From an uncultured Alphaproteobacteria bacterium (GTDB lineage Bacteria; Pseudomonadota; Alphaproteobacteria; Rhodobacterales; Rhodobacteraceae): 39,607 nt of DNA. How positions within the stretch are numbered: position 1 is the stretch's first letter; the number at the start of each line of letters is the position of its first letter. This document shows, in pieces, positions 7,876 to 16,153 of the stretch. The DNA lies in assembly GCA_902530595.1 (NCBI GenBank), contig CACAAX010000014.1, forward strand, positions 1-39,607, read 5' to 3'. The notes beneath the pieces were generated by a model. The model was not told where the DNA came from and did not search any database. It saw only the letters and a program-made list of their open reading frames with translations. Both the position numbers and the translations under genes were made by a program.

Positions 7876-9527
7876 ATAAAAAAAATATTAATCATTTTGC
7901 TGGCGACTTTGACTACATTGTTGTGGGTGCGGGCTCTTCTGGTTCGGCAATAGCATACAGATTAGCGCAAGAAAACAATATGAAAGTTCTATTAATTGAA
8001 TATGGGGGACAAAACAGATCGGTATTTATAGATATGCCAGCGGCTCTATCATACCCTATGAATTTGAAAAAATATAACTGGGGTTATAGAACAGAACCAG
8101 AACCAAACTTGTTTGGAAGATCATTAATCTGTCCCAGAGGAAAAGGTTTAGGTGGATCATCTTCAATCAATGGAATGATTTATGTACGAGGTCATCCTCA
8201 AGATTTCGATAATTGGAGCACCAAAGGGGCCTCAAGTTGGTCATTTGCAGATGTTCTCCCTTACTTCAAAAAAATGGAGTGTTGTGAAAGTAGACAATCA
8301 GTTTGGAGAGGAAAAAATGGGCCTATCCGTATAAAAACTGCAGAACAAAAAAACGTATTGCATAAAGTTTTTTCAGATGCAGCTATACAATGTGGTTACT
8401 CTTTTACTGAAGATTATAATGGCTATAAGCAAGAAGGCATTGGAGCTGCAGAAATGACTGTATATAAAGGCAAGAGATGGTCTACTGCCCAAGGCTATTT
8501 GAAAAATATAACAAAACAAAAAAACATTTGCATAATGACTTCATGTTTAGTCGATAAGCTATTGTTTTTAAATAATAAATGTAATGGAATTGTTTTTAAA
8601 AAGAAATCTGAAACTTTTTCTGCGCAATGCAAAAGAGGTGTCATATTAGCAGCTGGTTCCATTGGCAATCCCTGTATTTTACAGAGATCTGGAATAGGAG
8701 ATTCAAAACATATTGTGGGCATTGGTATAAAACCTTTTCTGGATTTAAAAGGTGTTGGAAATAATTTACAGGATCATCTTGAGCTATATTTTCAAGTGAA
8801 ATGTACTCAACCCGTTACTCTTTTTAGAAATACTAGCTTATTTTCAAAAGCTAAAATTTTTTTACAATGGTATATGTTCAAAAATGGGTTAGGAACATCA
8901 AATCAATTTGAAACTCTTGGCTTTCTTAAAACAGATAGACAACAAAAGTACCCTAACCTGCAGTATCATTTTTTACCTCTAGCAATAAATTATGATGGAT
9001 CATCACCACACAGAGGGGATGGCTTTCAGTTCCATGTAGGAACGATGCGGTCAAAATCTAGAGGATTTGTTGCCATTAAAAATGCAGACCCACAAAACTC
9101 TCCTACTATAAAGTTTAACTATCTTAGTCACTCTGATGACCTAAAGGATTTTCGAAATGCAATTAGAATAACAAGAAATATTCTAGATCAGCCTGCTTTT
9201 AAAGATTTTGCGGGCCAAGAAATTCAACCAAAGCCAACGGTGAAGTCGAATAGAGAGTTGGATGACTTCATAAAGTCGAGCGTTGAGTCAGCGTTTCACC
9301 CTTGTGGTACCTGCAAAATGGGGGATCCTGCTGATAAAGAAACGGTTGTAACCCCCGAATGCAAAGTAAAGGGTGTAGAAAATCTTTTTTGTGCAGATTC
9401 TTCAATTTTTCCTTCGATAACAAATGGAAACCTCAACGCCCCGAGCATCATGGTAGGCGAAAAAGCAGTAGACCATATTTTGAATAAGCCTTTATTACCA
9501 AAGGAGAATTTAGTTCCTTATAACTAG
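7869..9527 (+). CDS. GMC-family FAD oxidoreductase (choline/alcohol dehydrogenase-like), probable ATT start
   Basis: FAD-dependent alcohol oxidoreductase of the glucose-methanol-choline family, close to BetA/AlkJ-type dehydrogenases; the actual alcohol substrate is not predictable. Diagnostic segments are the FAD motif VVGAGSSGSA, the GMC signature GKGLGGSSSINGM near residue 95, and the C-terminal active-site region with HPCGTCKMG (catalytic His) and NGNLNAPSIM (partner Asn). The first canonical start codon in frame is GTG at 7923, but that would delete the first Rossmann strand (FDYIVV). The open frame begins after a TAA at 7845-7847 and contains no ATG, GTG or TTG before 7923. AAAGGA at 7854-7859 lies 9 nt before ATT at 7869, giving a 552-residue protein of normal length and a 7-nt overlap with the preceding gene. 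I therefore place the start at 7869. ATT at 7887 is the alternative. Confidence 0.85.
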   Translation: MLDKKNINHFAGDFDYIVVGAGSSGSAIAYRLAQENNMKVLLIEYGGQNRSVFIDMPAALSYPMNLKKYNWGYRTEPEPNLFGRSLICPRGKGLGGSSSINGMIYVRGHPQDFDNWSTKGASSWSFADVLPYFKKMECCESRQSVWRGKNGPIRIKTAEQKNVLHKVFSDAAIQCGYSFTEDYNGYKQEGIGAAEMTVYKGKRWSTAQGYLKNITKQKNICIMTSCLVDKLLFLNNKCNGIVFKKKSETFSAQCKRGVILAAGSIGNPCILQRSGIGDSKHIVGIGIKPFLDLKGVGNNLQDHLELYFQVKCTQPVTLFRNTSLFSKAKIFLQWYMFKNGLGTSNQFETLGFLKTDRQQKYPNLQYHFLPLAINYDGSSPHRGDGFQFHVGTMRSKSRGFVAIKNADPQNSPTIKFNYLSHSDDLKDFRNAIRITRNILDQPAFKDFAGQEIQPKPTVKSNRELDDFIKSSVESAFHPCGTCKMGDPADKETVVTPECKVKGVENLFCADSSIFPSITNGNLNAPSIMVGEKAVDHILNKPLLPKENLVPYN

Positions 9528-9593
9528 ATGTTCATATACCGTAAATATATTTCGTTATATTGCTAAAATCACCCTTCCCTACAAATTTTTTGG

Positions 9594-9983
9594 TCAGAGA
9601 TAATTTAAAATATATCTATCACCATCAATATATGTAAAGTTTTTCAGTTGAGTATGTGGCACCCATTTAAACTCTGAATGAACATTTAGACTGATTTGAC
9701 CAGATAATATAATTGCATAATAATAGTGGACATAAATATTTTTATCTGTCTTATTCAAGTCAATAGTTGCTATCTTATTACCAACTTTGATATTCAGAGA
9801 AAGTTCTTCTTTAATTTCTCTCATCAGAGCAGAATTGAAAGCCTCGTTTTCTTCGACTTTTCCCCCTGGAAACTCCCATATCCCCTGGGAATTATCTTCA
9901 AAACTTCTGTTTGCGATAAGAAATAAATCATTTTTCATAATCACTGCCGCAACTACATCAATGCTCGCTTTATGTATAGACAT
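9594..9983 (-). CDS. MutT-like Nudix hydrolase
   Basis: Small Nudix pyrophosphohydrolase of 129 residues, similar in size and start (IDVVAAVIMKND) to MutT, which removes 8-oxo-dGTP from the nucleotide pool. The Nudix box spans about residues 41-63 with E47 and the RE..EE core at 55-60; Ser replaces the usual Gly at position 62. FPGGKVEENE is the typical entry to the box. The chain ends shortly after WVPHTQL. It lies 2 nt downstream of the MFS gene and is the last member of the minus-strand run. A role in nucleotide-pool cleaning is the default reading, but Nudix substrates vary widely. Confidence 0.85.
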   Translation of the reverse strand: MSIHKASIDVVAAVIMKNDLFLIANRSFEDNSQGIWEFPGGKVEENEAFNSALMREIKEELSLNIKVGNKIATIDLNKTDKNIYVHYYYAIILSGQISLNVHSEFKWVPHTQLKNFTYIDGDRYILNYL

Positions 9984-9985
9984 CT

Positions 9986-11164
9986 TTAAAACCTTGTTTT
10001 CATTTTAAAAATAAAGAGCAATGAAAAAAAAGGGCATACAGACAAAGCTAACAAAAAAATAATTAAATTGTTCATATTTTCGTGAAATATTCCCGATAAA
10101 AAAGGCGCACATGCCATCCCCAACGCAGTTGGCGCCCATATGTATCCTTTAACTCTCCCAATAACTTGTGGCTCAAAAAATAAATTTGGGACATATCCAC
10201 CTGTTACAGTCAGCAAGCCATGACCCATACCAAAAAGAGCCATAGCGATAATACATACATAGAAGTTGGGTATAAGTATTATGATTAATGATAACGGTAC
10301 AAATGCGCTAGCTACTAGGCCTGTAAGTCTAGCATCCAGAAATGTGGCAAACTTCATTTCTAAAAAGCGACCTACTAGCTGAAACGGTCCATATACACTC
10401 GCTAATACTATTGCAATTGAAGGATCATTAAAATTTGAGTTAAAAAACTGAATTAATGACAGCGCAGTGGTAGAAAAAATTAAATATTCTGTAAACCCAA
10501 AAATCATCAAAACAATAATTATGACTTTTTCTTTTTTAGACAATCTTAAGGGAACAAGATCTATAATTGGTTTTTTAGCCTCATTTTTCTTCTCTTCCTT
10601 TTTAAAGTTTAAATTTATATAAAAATATACCGCCATTAGAAATAAAGATAATGACAGAAGCAAAAATATTGAATCCAGCCCAAAATAGTTGCGTAAAAAA
10701 CCGATAGTCAACCAACAGACCGAACTTGCGATAGCGCCATAAAATGTGATTATGGTAATATTCTTTCGTGAGTTCTGGTCATCTAGTTGAATTGCCGTGC
10801 TAAATGCTACGTTGTAAGTCGCTGAACTGAAACTTATTCCTATCAGCAGCATTGAAAATAAAAATCCTAATAAGTCCTCAGTAAAATACAGCGAGATAAA
10901 CCCTATTGATCCAATAAAAAGCCCAGTCGAAAGAACCTTCAACCCTCCAGATCTATCAATTAAATAACCAACATAACTGGAAATAAGTACATTTATAAAC
11001 AAAGACAGACTGACTATCATGGTAGTCGTCTCGAGGGACATCCCCAGTTTTTCAGCTAACTCTACTTTGATTTGCGCAAAAGAATAAAACATCGCACCAT
11101 AGGCAACGATCTGACTTATACCCAGACTATGAACTGGAACAAAGCCTCCCAAGATACTTTTCAT
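9986..11164 (-). CDS. Major facilitator superfamily transporter
   Basis: Inner-membrane secondary carrier of 392 residues with about twelve hydrophobic segments in the usual six-plus-six arrangement, split by a charged loop near residues 193-205 (KKEEKKNEAKK). The GYLIDRSGGLK segment after helix 2 resembles the MFS loop 2-3 motif. The C-terminal half has GMGHGLLTVTGGYVPNLFF and GRVKGYIWAPTALGMACAPFLSG, which recall monocarboxylate/oxalate-formate antiporter-like carriers (MFS_1). No substrate can be read from sequence. It starts at ATG 11164 and is followed 2 nt later by the Nudix gene. It lies 18 nt downstream of the GFA gene in the same run. Confidence 0.87.
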   Translation of the reverse strand: MKSILGGFVPVHSLGISQIVAYGAMFYSFAQIKVELAEKLGMSLETTTMIVSLSLFINVLISSYVGYLIDRSGGLKVLSTGLFIGSIGFISLYFTEDLLGFLFSMLLIGISFSSATYNVAFSTAIQLDDQNSRKNITIITFYGAIASSVCWLTIGFLRNYFGLDSIFLLLSLSLFLMAVYFYINLNFKKEEKKNEAKKPIIDLVPLRLSKKEKVIIIVLMIFGFTEYLIFSTTALSLIQFFNSNFNDPSIAIVLASVYGPFQLVGRFLEMKFATFLDARLTGLVASAFVPLSLIIILIPNFYVCIIAMALFGMGHGLLTVTGGYVPNLFFEPQVIGRVKGYIWAPTALGMACAPFLSGIFHENMNNLIIFLLALSVCPFFSLLFIFKMKTRF

Positions 11165-11182
11165 CCCTGTAATATCTTTAGT

Positions 11183-11596
11183 TTAGTTTTTCTTAGGGGG
11201 TCTTTTATCAAAGGAAGTTAAATGTTCAGGAATGTGATGATAGTCTTTGATATCACAAGTAAATATTGCGAAATCAGGAGAAAAGACTTCAGGTGTATCA
11301 AGAGTACCCACCTTAACAATAAATGAGCCTGGCCTCGAGGGACTAATGCTTCCAAAACCAGTACCACACTTATCGCAAAAAAACCTCTTAACTGGTGTTT
11401 CTAGATCTTTTCTAGCAAAGACCGAGGGTTTTCCTTTTGTAAACTGGAAGTCATCCTCTGAAAAAACCATAACAGTATTTGCATTTCCACCGGTTATATA
11501 CTGGCACTCACGACAGTGACATTGGAAACTGGCTTGCAATTCTCCATTAATTTCATATTGAATATCACCACAATAGCACCTTCCACTAAGTTCCAT
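11183..11596 (-). CDS. GFA/CENP-V family zinc protein
   Basis: Protein of 137 residues from the glutathione-dependent formaldehyde-activating (GFA) fold family. Zinc ligands are visible as the family pattern: CxC at 7/9, CxCxxC at 26/28/31 and CxxC at 74/77. The family includes the formaldehyde-glutathione adduct enzyme of Paracoccus, but most members have no demonstrated activity, so formaldehyde handling here is only a possibility. The ATG at 11596 has CGGGGGG-type purine-rich sequence just upstream (AAAATGGGGGGTCCGTT on the coding strand). It sits between the propeller-like unknown and the MFS carrier in the minus-strand run, with spacers of 40 and 18 nt. Confidence 0.9.
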   Translation of the reverse strand: MELSGRCYCGDIQYEINGELQASFQCHCRECQYITGGNANTVMVFSEDDFQFTKGKPSVFARKDLETPVKRFFCDKCGTGFGSISPSRPGSFIVKVGTLDTPEVFSPDFAIFTCDIKDYHHIPEHLTSFDKRPPKKN

Positions 11597-11636
11597 AACG
11601 GACCCCCCATTTTTGCCTTATAAGAGTTTAAGTCTA

Positions 11637-12968
11637 TCACTCTATAAAGGCTCTAGCAATAGCCCCTATTGAACAGTAAAAAACGTCTCTTTCCCAACCA
11701 GGAGAAAGAAACATGCCATTTGCTGTCGTACTCTCTGTAGGCACCCTTCCTTTTTCTTCGCCGGTAATTGTATCGAAAACAACAATATTGTCATAGCCGG
11801 TACGAAAGTCATTCACTGTAATCTCTTTCGTGTCGCTGTACATCACCATTTGCATAGAAATTCTAGTAGGCTTTTCCCATAATTTCTTAAAACCCAGATC
11901 TTTTGAGTAATTTAAACCCGCTAGCAAGCCATTTCCTGTGTCAAACGCTATCGCGACCTTATTAATGGGATCAAATGCTGGGGGGCTAAAAATGCTTCCT
12001 CTTTGTTTATCGAAAGGCTGTACAACCTCTAATTTCTTATCATTTTGTATATCAACTCGAAATAATTTTTGTGGCGATGATGATAACCCTTGGAAAACAG
12101 ACCCTCTAGCTGGAAGGTCTTGACCAAATGGTCTTGTAGAAAATATAGTCACATTAGCTCTATTATCGCCATTATCTAAAAACCAACATCCGCCATCACT
12201 TATACAGCTATCCCAACTAAAACTCTGCTCCTCATAATTCAGTGTTCTATATTTTGGCATCCAACTCTGATCTAATGTCAAGCTTGCTTTTTCGTATTTG
12301 TATCTAAAGAAAGTGTCTCGCCCTGGAACATATACCCATTGTGTTCCCTGTGTATCAATATCCATGGCTATTCTACCCATCGAGTTTTCATTAATGGCAA
12401 CTTCATCTGCAACCTGATTAAGAAACTCTGGTTCTAAAATAACAAAATTTGACTTTGCATCCCATGCATGCTCGATATTTTTCATAACAAGGTTTCCATC
12501 TTTCATAATCAAGAAACTGTTATATGCAGAATTTTGTGGTAATTTTTTTGAGGCCACAACTTTACAATCTGGATCAAGCTTATAACAATAATTTCCATTA
12601 TTGAGATAGAGATAGCCATTTTCATGCACAACAACACCCCCACACCAAGTATGGCCTCCAGATGGCAAATTAGGTGAACGCGAGATACATTCTAGAGAAT
12701 AAGGATCTATCTTTTCTAAAAAGCCATATTTTTCAGTAGAATTAATATGGTTGTTTCCCATCAAAAAAACTTCTCCGGGATCTCTAAGAACCATCATTAC
12801 ATTCCATTCACCATTTGCTCTAGTTTTCTGAGATAAATATTCGCTGTTGCTAATATTCAATCCAGGTGATCTAGGTATTTTTTGTCTTCTAGGACCGCCA
12901 CATTCGGCGGGCCACGGGCTATCATAGTATCCTTTTATTTTTTCATTTGAATCTAAATTTATGTGCAT
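11637..12968 (-). CDS. Unidentified 443-residue protein, probable beta-propeller
   Basis: I do not recognise a named family. The 443-residue chain has repeated short beta-like segments such as YLYLNNGNYCYKLDPD, TQWVYVPGRDTFFRYKYE, KVAIAFDTGNG and NIVVFDTITGEEKGRV, the pattern of six- or seven-bladed propellers of the PQQ-like/SMP-30/WD-like type. There is no signal peptide or transmembrane segment, so a cytosolic location is likely. Its ATG follows the TAA of the acyl-CoA ligase with no intervening base, which implies translational coupling and a related role, for example a lactonase, hydrolase or lyase acting on the ligase's pathway. Trp and Cys are fairly frequent near the N-terminus (SPWPAECGGPRR, GGHTWCGGVVV). 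Catalytic residues cannot be assigned. Confidence 0.75.
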   Translation of the reverse strand: MHINLDSNEKIKGYYDSPWPAECGGPRRQKIPRSPGLNISNSEYLSQKTRANGEWNVMMVLRDPGEVFLMGNNHINSTEKYGFLEKIDPYSLECISRSPNLPSGGHTWCGGVVVHENGYLYLNNGNYCYKLDPDCKVVASKKLPQNSAYNSFLIMKDGNLVMKNIEHAWDAKSNFVILEPEFLNQVADEVAINENSMGRIAMDIDTQGTQWVYVPGRDTFFRYKYEKASLTLDQSWMPKYRTLNYEEQSFSWDSCISDGGCWFLDNGDNRANVTIFSTRPFGQDLPARGSVFQGLSSSPQKLFRVDIQNDKKLEVVQPFDKQRGSIFSPPAFDPINKVAIAFDTGNGLLAGLNYSKDLGFKKLWEKPTRISMQMVMYSDTKEITVNDFRTGYDNIVVFDTITGEEKGRVPTESTTANGMFLSPGWERDVFYCSIGAIARAFIE

Positions 12969-14510
12969 TTATTTACCAAGATATGCATATTTTTCACGCA
13001 AGACATGTTTTGTAATCTTACCTCCAGCGTTTCGTGGCAAACTATCTACAACGTGGAATGTTTTTGGTATTTTGAAACCAGCTAATTGCGACCTCAAAGA
13101 TGACCTCACCTCTATCTCTGAAAAATTATCGTTATTAACGATGACTAGAGCTAAAACAGCTTCTCCCCACTTTGGGTCAGAAACGCCAATTACAGCACAA
13201 TCGATAATGGATGGTTGCAACATCAAAGCATTTTCAACTTCTGCAGGATAAACATTTTCTCCACCCGTTATAATTAAATCTTTTATTCGATCTCTTATAA
13301 ACAGATACCCCTCCTCATCAAGATACCCGGCATCTCCTGTGTAAAACCAACCATCTTTTATTGCCTCGTTATTTGCCCTTTCTCTATTAAAATAGCCATC
13401 CATAATTTGATCGGTGCGGCATATAATCTCTCCGATAGTATTGGTAGGAACTTCATTATTATCAGCATCAACTATTTTTATCTCTGAATTGCTGAAACAT
13501 TTTCCACATGATTCTAGCCTTCTGTTTGCTTTTAATTCGCTTGGGTCCAAGGACATAAACATACCAGTTGTTTCGGTCATTCCATAGACATGAGTAAAAT
13601 TTGAGTTTGGAAATATTTTTTGCGCACGCTTTAACGTATCAACAGCCATTGGTGATGCACCAAAAACAATGTTTTTAACATTTTTAAGTACTTTGCTATT
13701 TTTTTCAGCAGCTACAACTACCATCTGAATTACAGCTGGAACCATCAAGGTGGTTGCTACATTAAAATTCTCAATGATATCTAGAATCTTCTCAGGATCT
13801 ATATCTACCAATAGAATATTTTTACTCCCTGATGCAAGCCCAAAGAAAAGCCACGCACTTCCCGCTATATGAAAAAGTGGCATGCAAACAAGGTTTACGG
13901 CATTTGGATCAAACGGCCCTAATTTATCCATTCCATTCGTAATTAAAGACATAATTCCTTTTTGAGAAATCAAAGCACCTTTGGGGTTGCCTGTTGTTCC
14001 CGAAGTATACATTTGAAAAAGTGGTGTGTTGGCGTCCTTATTTGAATATAATGAAACATCTAATGCACCTGAACTTTTCGACTTTAATAATTTCCCTAGC
14101 TCACTTATCTCCACAGAAAGCTGTAAGTCAGTTTTGTCAGAATTAAGTTTTTCAACTAGTTCTTTAAATTCCTCACCAAAAATAATAAGTTTTGAACCAG
14201 AATCTTTGATTATGAATTTTACTTCTTCATAGGCAAGCCTGAAATTTATTGGAACCATCACAAGTTCCAGTAAAGACGATGCATACATCACCTCTATGAA
14301 TTCGGATGAATTTTTTGCTAAAAAAGCAATTCGGTCTCCAGACTTAATCTCACTTTCTTTTAAAAATTCAACAAGAGACGATACCTTTGATAATATATCG
14401 GTATTCTTATGGTCTGCATTATCTATAGATACCACAACCCTATCTGGATTTTTGTTAACATGAAAATCTAGAATATCGTGTACTTTGTTAAATTTCGTTA
14501 TGCCTTCCAC
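12969..14510 (-). CDS. Acyl-CoA ligase (AMP-forming, fatty-acyl type)
   Basis: ANL-superfamily enzyme that activates a carboxylic acid to its CoA thioester with ATP. The 513 residues contain the P-loop YTSGTTGNPKG near 166-176, the VYGMTETTG A5 motif, YTGDAGYLDEEGYLFIRDR with the A8 hinge, GGENVYPAEVEN, and the C-terminal PRNAGGKITKHVLREKY with the catalytic Lys. Length and motifs fit FadD/medium-chain or aryl acid ligases; the exact chain cannot be read. The start is GTG at 14510 (MEGITKF after initiation). It is 29 nt downstream of a small unknown gene and abuts the propeller-like gene. Together with fadH and the BDH2-like SDR elsewhere in the window it fits acid catabolism. Confidence 0.92.
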   Translation of the reverse strand: MEGITKFNKVHDILDFHVNKNPDRVVVSIDNADHKNTDILSKVSSLVEFLKESEIKSGDRIAFLAKNSSEFIEVMYASSLLELVMVPINFRLAYEEVKFIIKDSGSKLIIFGEEFKELVEKLNSDKTDLQLSVEISELGKLLKSKSSGALDVSLYSNKDANTPLFQMYTSGTTGNPKGALISQKGIMSLITNGMDKLGPFDPNAVNLVCMPLFHIAGSAWLFFGLASGSKNILLVDIDPEKILDIIENFNVATTLMVPAVIQMVVVAAEKNSKVLKNVKNIVFGASPMAVDTLKRAQKIFPNSNFTHVYGMTETTGMFMSLDPSELKANRRLESCGKCFSNSEIKIVDADNNEVPTNTIGEIICRTDQIMDGYFNRERANNEAIKDGWFYTGDAGYLDEEGYLFIRDRIKDLIITGGENVYPAEVENALMLQPSIIDCAVIGVSDPKWGEAVLALVIVNNDNFSEIEVRSSLRSQLAGFKIPKTFHVVDSLPRNAGGKITKHVLREKYAYLGK

Positions 14511-14539
14511 GGTCTACCCAAGATTTATATTGAGCACAT

Positions 14540-14860
14540 TTAATTTACTGTAAGCTCGGTAGACGTAATTTCAGAGTCATAATTATAAACAAATATTCCT
14601 GAAAAATTGGTCTCTTTGTAAACAAAGGTGTCCTTTAATTCACTGAAAAAACCTGTCGAATGCTCTTCAAACTTTTTTAAATCGCCTCCAGATTCAAACT
14701 TTAGTGATATAGAAACACTCCCACATTGACCGATAGAAATATTCAATGACCTAATATTGAAAGCTACTATTTTTTTTCCAAGATTTTCAGAGCAAAAAGT
14801 AGCTGCAACCTTTGCTTCGCTAAGGCCAGAAAATTTTAAATTGTATACTTTTGCATACAT
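14540..14860 (-). CDS. Unidentified 106-residue protein
   Basis: No family recognised. The protein is small, soluble and rich in beta-like alternation (IVAFNIRSLNISIGQCGSVSISLKFES), consistent with a compact alpha/beta ferredoxin-like fold such as the ABM or DUF families, but this is only an impression. The ATG is at 14860, four nucleotides after the stop of the GAF-domain gene, so the two are very likely translated from one transcript. This tight pairing suggests a partner or accessory of the GAF protein rather than of the downstream ligase. Confidence 0.6.
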   Translation of the reverse strand: MYAKVYNLKFSGLSEAKVAATFCSENLGKKIVAFNIRSLNISIGQCGSVSISLKFESGGDLKKFEEHSTGFFSELKDTFVYKETNFSGIFVYNYDSEITSTELTVN

Positions 14861-14864
14861 TGTT

Positions 14865-15686
14865 CTAGTTCAACTCCTTCATCATTTCATCTATCATTGT
14901 GCTCGCATCGTCCCCAGTTATTTTAACTTTTTTCATCAATCTTGCCTCAAGTCGCATTTCTCTCTGCAACTCAACTCCATCTGATGTCATTTGAACATCT
15001 CCTGAGATATCAAGCTGACATAATCCGACTGCTTCAAGAGGTTCTATACTTGAGCCGGATAATTTAAGGCCAGCTGACAACGATATAAAAGACTCAAAAT
15101 CATCTATGGTTAATGATTCATCGATCTTTTTGAACTTCCCTACAGCTTCTAACATATTCTGAGAAGTCATTTCTTTTTGCTCTGTTTTAACATCTAAGAG
15201 ATGGGCAATGCTACTTGAAATCTTTTTAACTAAATCCACTTGATTTTTATCTAGGGATTTAGGCCCCTCTCTGTTTATCATACAAAGAGTTCCTAGTGCG
15301 TAGTTATCCTTATTGATTACAGGAAATCCTGCATATCCCTGAGCTTTAGCTCTTGGGTGATTTTTCCAAATCGGATCTGATGACACATCATGCATTAGTA
15401 GTGGCTCGGTATCTAAAAGAACATAAGAACAAACATTGTGCTCGGTCCGAAGACCTTTATCTCCTGGTTTTTTTTCTGATGGATCTCTTCCAGTAATTGC
15501 AATCGCGCACTGCATTTCACCATCATACAGACTAAAAGTAGCATCAGAAAAACCTGTTATATCCTTAGCCAAATCACAATATACCTGGAATAACTCAGGG
15601 TTTGGGTTATCAATCAAACCAGTTTTAACAACTGCTTTGACTCTTTGCTCTTCATTCGATGGCCTTGGTGCCAATCCTACAGACAT
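14865..15686 (-). CDS. GAF-domain sensor-like protein
   Basis: Soluble protein of 273 residues. Residues about 25-165 form a GAF domain (LFQVYCDLAKDITGFSDATFSLYD, then MHDVSSDPIWKNHPRAKAQGYAGFPV and ALGTLCMINREGPKSL), close to the stand-alone GAF type found ahead of histidine kinases and cyclases. The remaining 100 residues are charged and helical with no kinase, GGDEF, cyclase or DNA-binding motif, so this is a sensor without a recognised output domain. The start is ATG 15686 with a clear GGGAGAG site upstream. It heads the seven-gene minus-strand run, so its promoter is probably the run's promoter. The ligand is unknown; GAF domains bind cyclic nucleotides, tetrapyrroles and other small molecules, and two cyclases are encoded nearby. 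Confidence 0.8.
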   Translation of the reverse strand: MSVGLAPRPSNEEQRVKAVVKTGLIDNPNPELFQVYCDLAKDITGFSDATFSLYDGEMQCAIAITGRDPSEKKPGDKGLRTEHNVCSYVLLDTEPLLMHDVSSDPIWKNHPRAKAQGYAGFPVINKDNYALGTLCMINREGPKSLDKNQVDLVKKISSSIAHLLDVKTEQKEMTSQNMLEAVGKFKKIDESLTIDDFESFISLSAGLKLSGSSIEPLEAVGLCQLDISGDVQMTSDGVELQREMRLEARLMKKVKITGDDASTMIDEMMKELN

Positions 15687-15773
15687 TTTTCTCTCCCTGT
15701 TAACAGTTCAAACTCTAAACTAAAACTAATTAATTTCAACCGCTTGATGAAGTAATCATATACAACGATGTTT

Positions 15774-15779
15774 TATAAT
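15774..15779 (+). promoter_or_regulatory. Candidate -10 box upstream of the DUF1330 gene
   Basis: An exact TATAAT lies 34 nt before the inferred ATG at 15814, in the divergent spacer between the GAF gene and the DUF1330 gene. No good -35 element is found at 16-18 nt upstream; the nearest TTGATG is 24 nt away. The call rests on the -10 match and position only. Confidence 0.3.
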
Positions 15780-15813
15780 ATTAAATTATAACAAAAATGT
15801 GAAAGAGAAAACA

Positions 15814-16110
15814 ATGTCAAAAAAAATCTATCAGGTAGTTATCTATAAATCAATTTCTGACGAAGAAAAGCTAGCAAAATACGCTGCTTTGGCAGGTCCA
15901 GCAATTAAAGGAGCTGGAGGTAAATTTCTTGCTAGAGGAATTCCTGTTATGACAAAAGAAAGTGGTGAGAAAACGCGTACAGTTGTTTTGGAATGGGAAA
16001 GCTTAGAACACGCTGAAAGTGGCTATAATAGCGAAGGATACCAAGAAGCATTAAGAGCTTTGGACGGAGCAGCTATTCGTGAATTTAGGTATGTCGAGGC
16101 GGCAGAGTAG
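15814..16110 (+). CDS. DUF1330-family small protein
   Basis: Ninety-eight residues with the DUF1330 dimeric alpha/beta-barrel pattern: YQVVIYKSISDEEKLAKYAALAGPAIKGAGGKFLARG, then VVLEWESLEHAESGYNSEGYQEALRAL. Family members are dimeric ferredoxin-like proteins related to ABM/EthD folds; no enzyme activity is established. The start is ATG 15814, supported by AAAGAG 8-10 nt upstream and by family N-termini; the longer in-frame GTG at 15799 has no such support. It is 43 nt ahead of the MATE gene and may share its transcript. Confidence 0.88.
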   Translation: MSKKIYQVVIYKSISDEEKLAKYAALAGPAIKGAGGKFLARGIPVMTKESGEKTRTVVLEWESLEHAESGYNSEGYQEALRALDGAAIREFRYVEAAE

Positions 16111-16153
16111 GTCATTTTCTTAATCTATTATATAATGCAATTGTGATACGCAA

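Noticed and set aside
7923-9527. GMC oxidoreductase starting at GTG 7923
   Set aside because: This would cut away the first beta-strand of the FAD-binding fold, although the frame upstream encodes it (FDYIVV).
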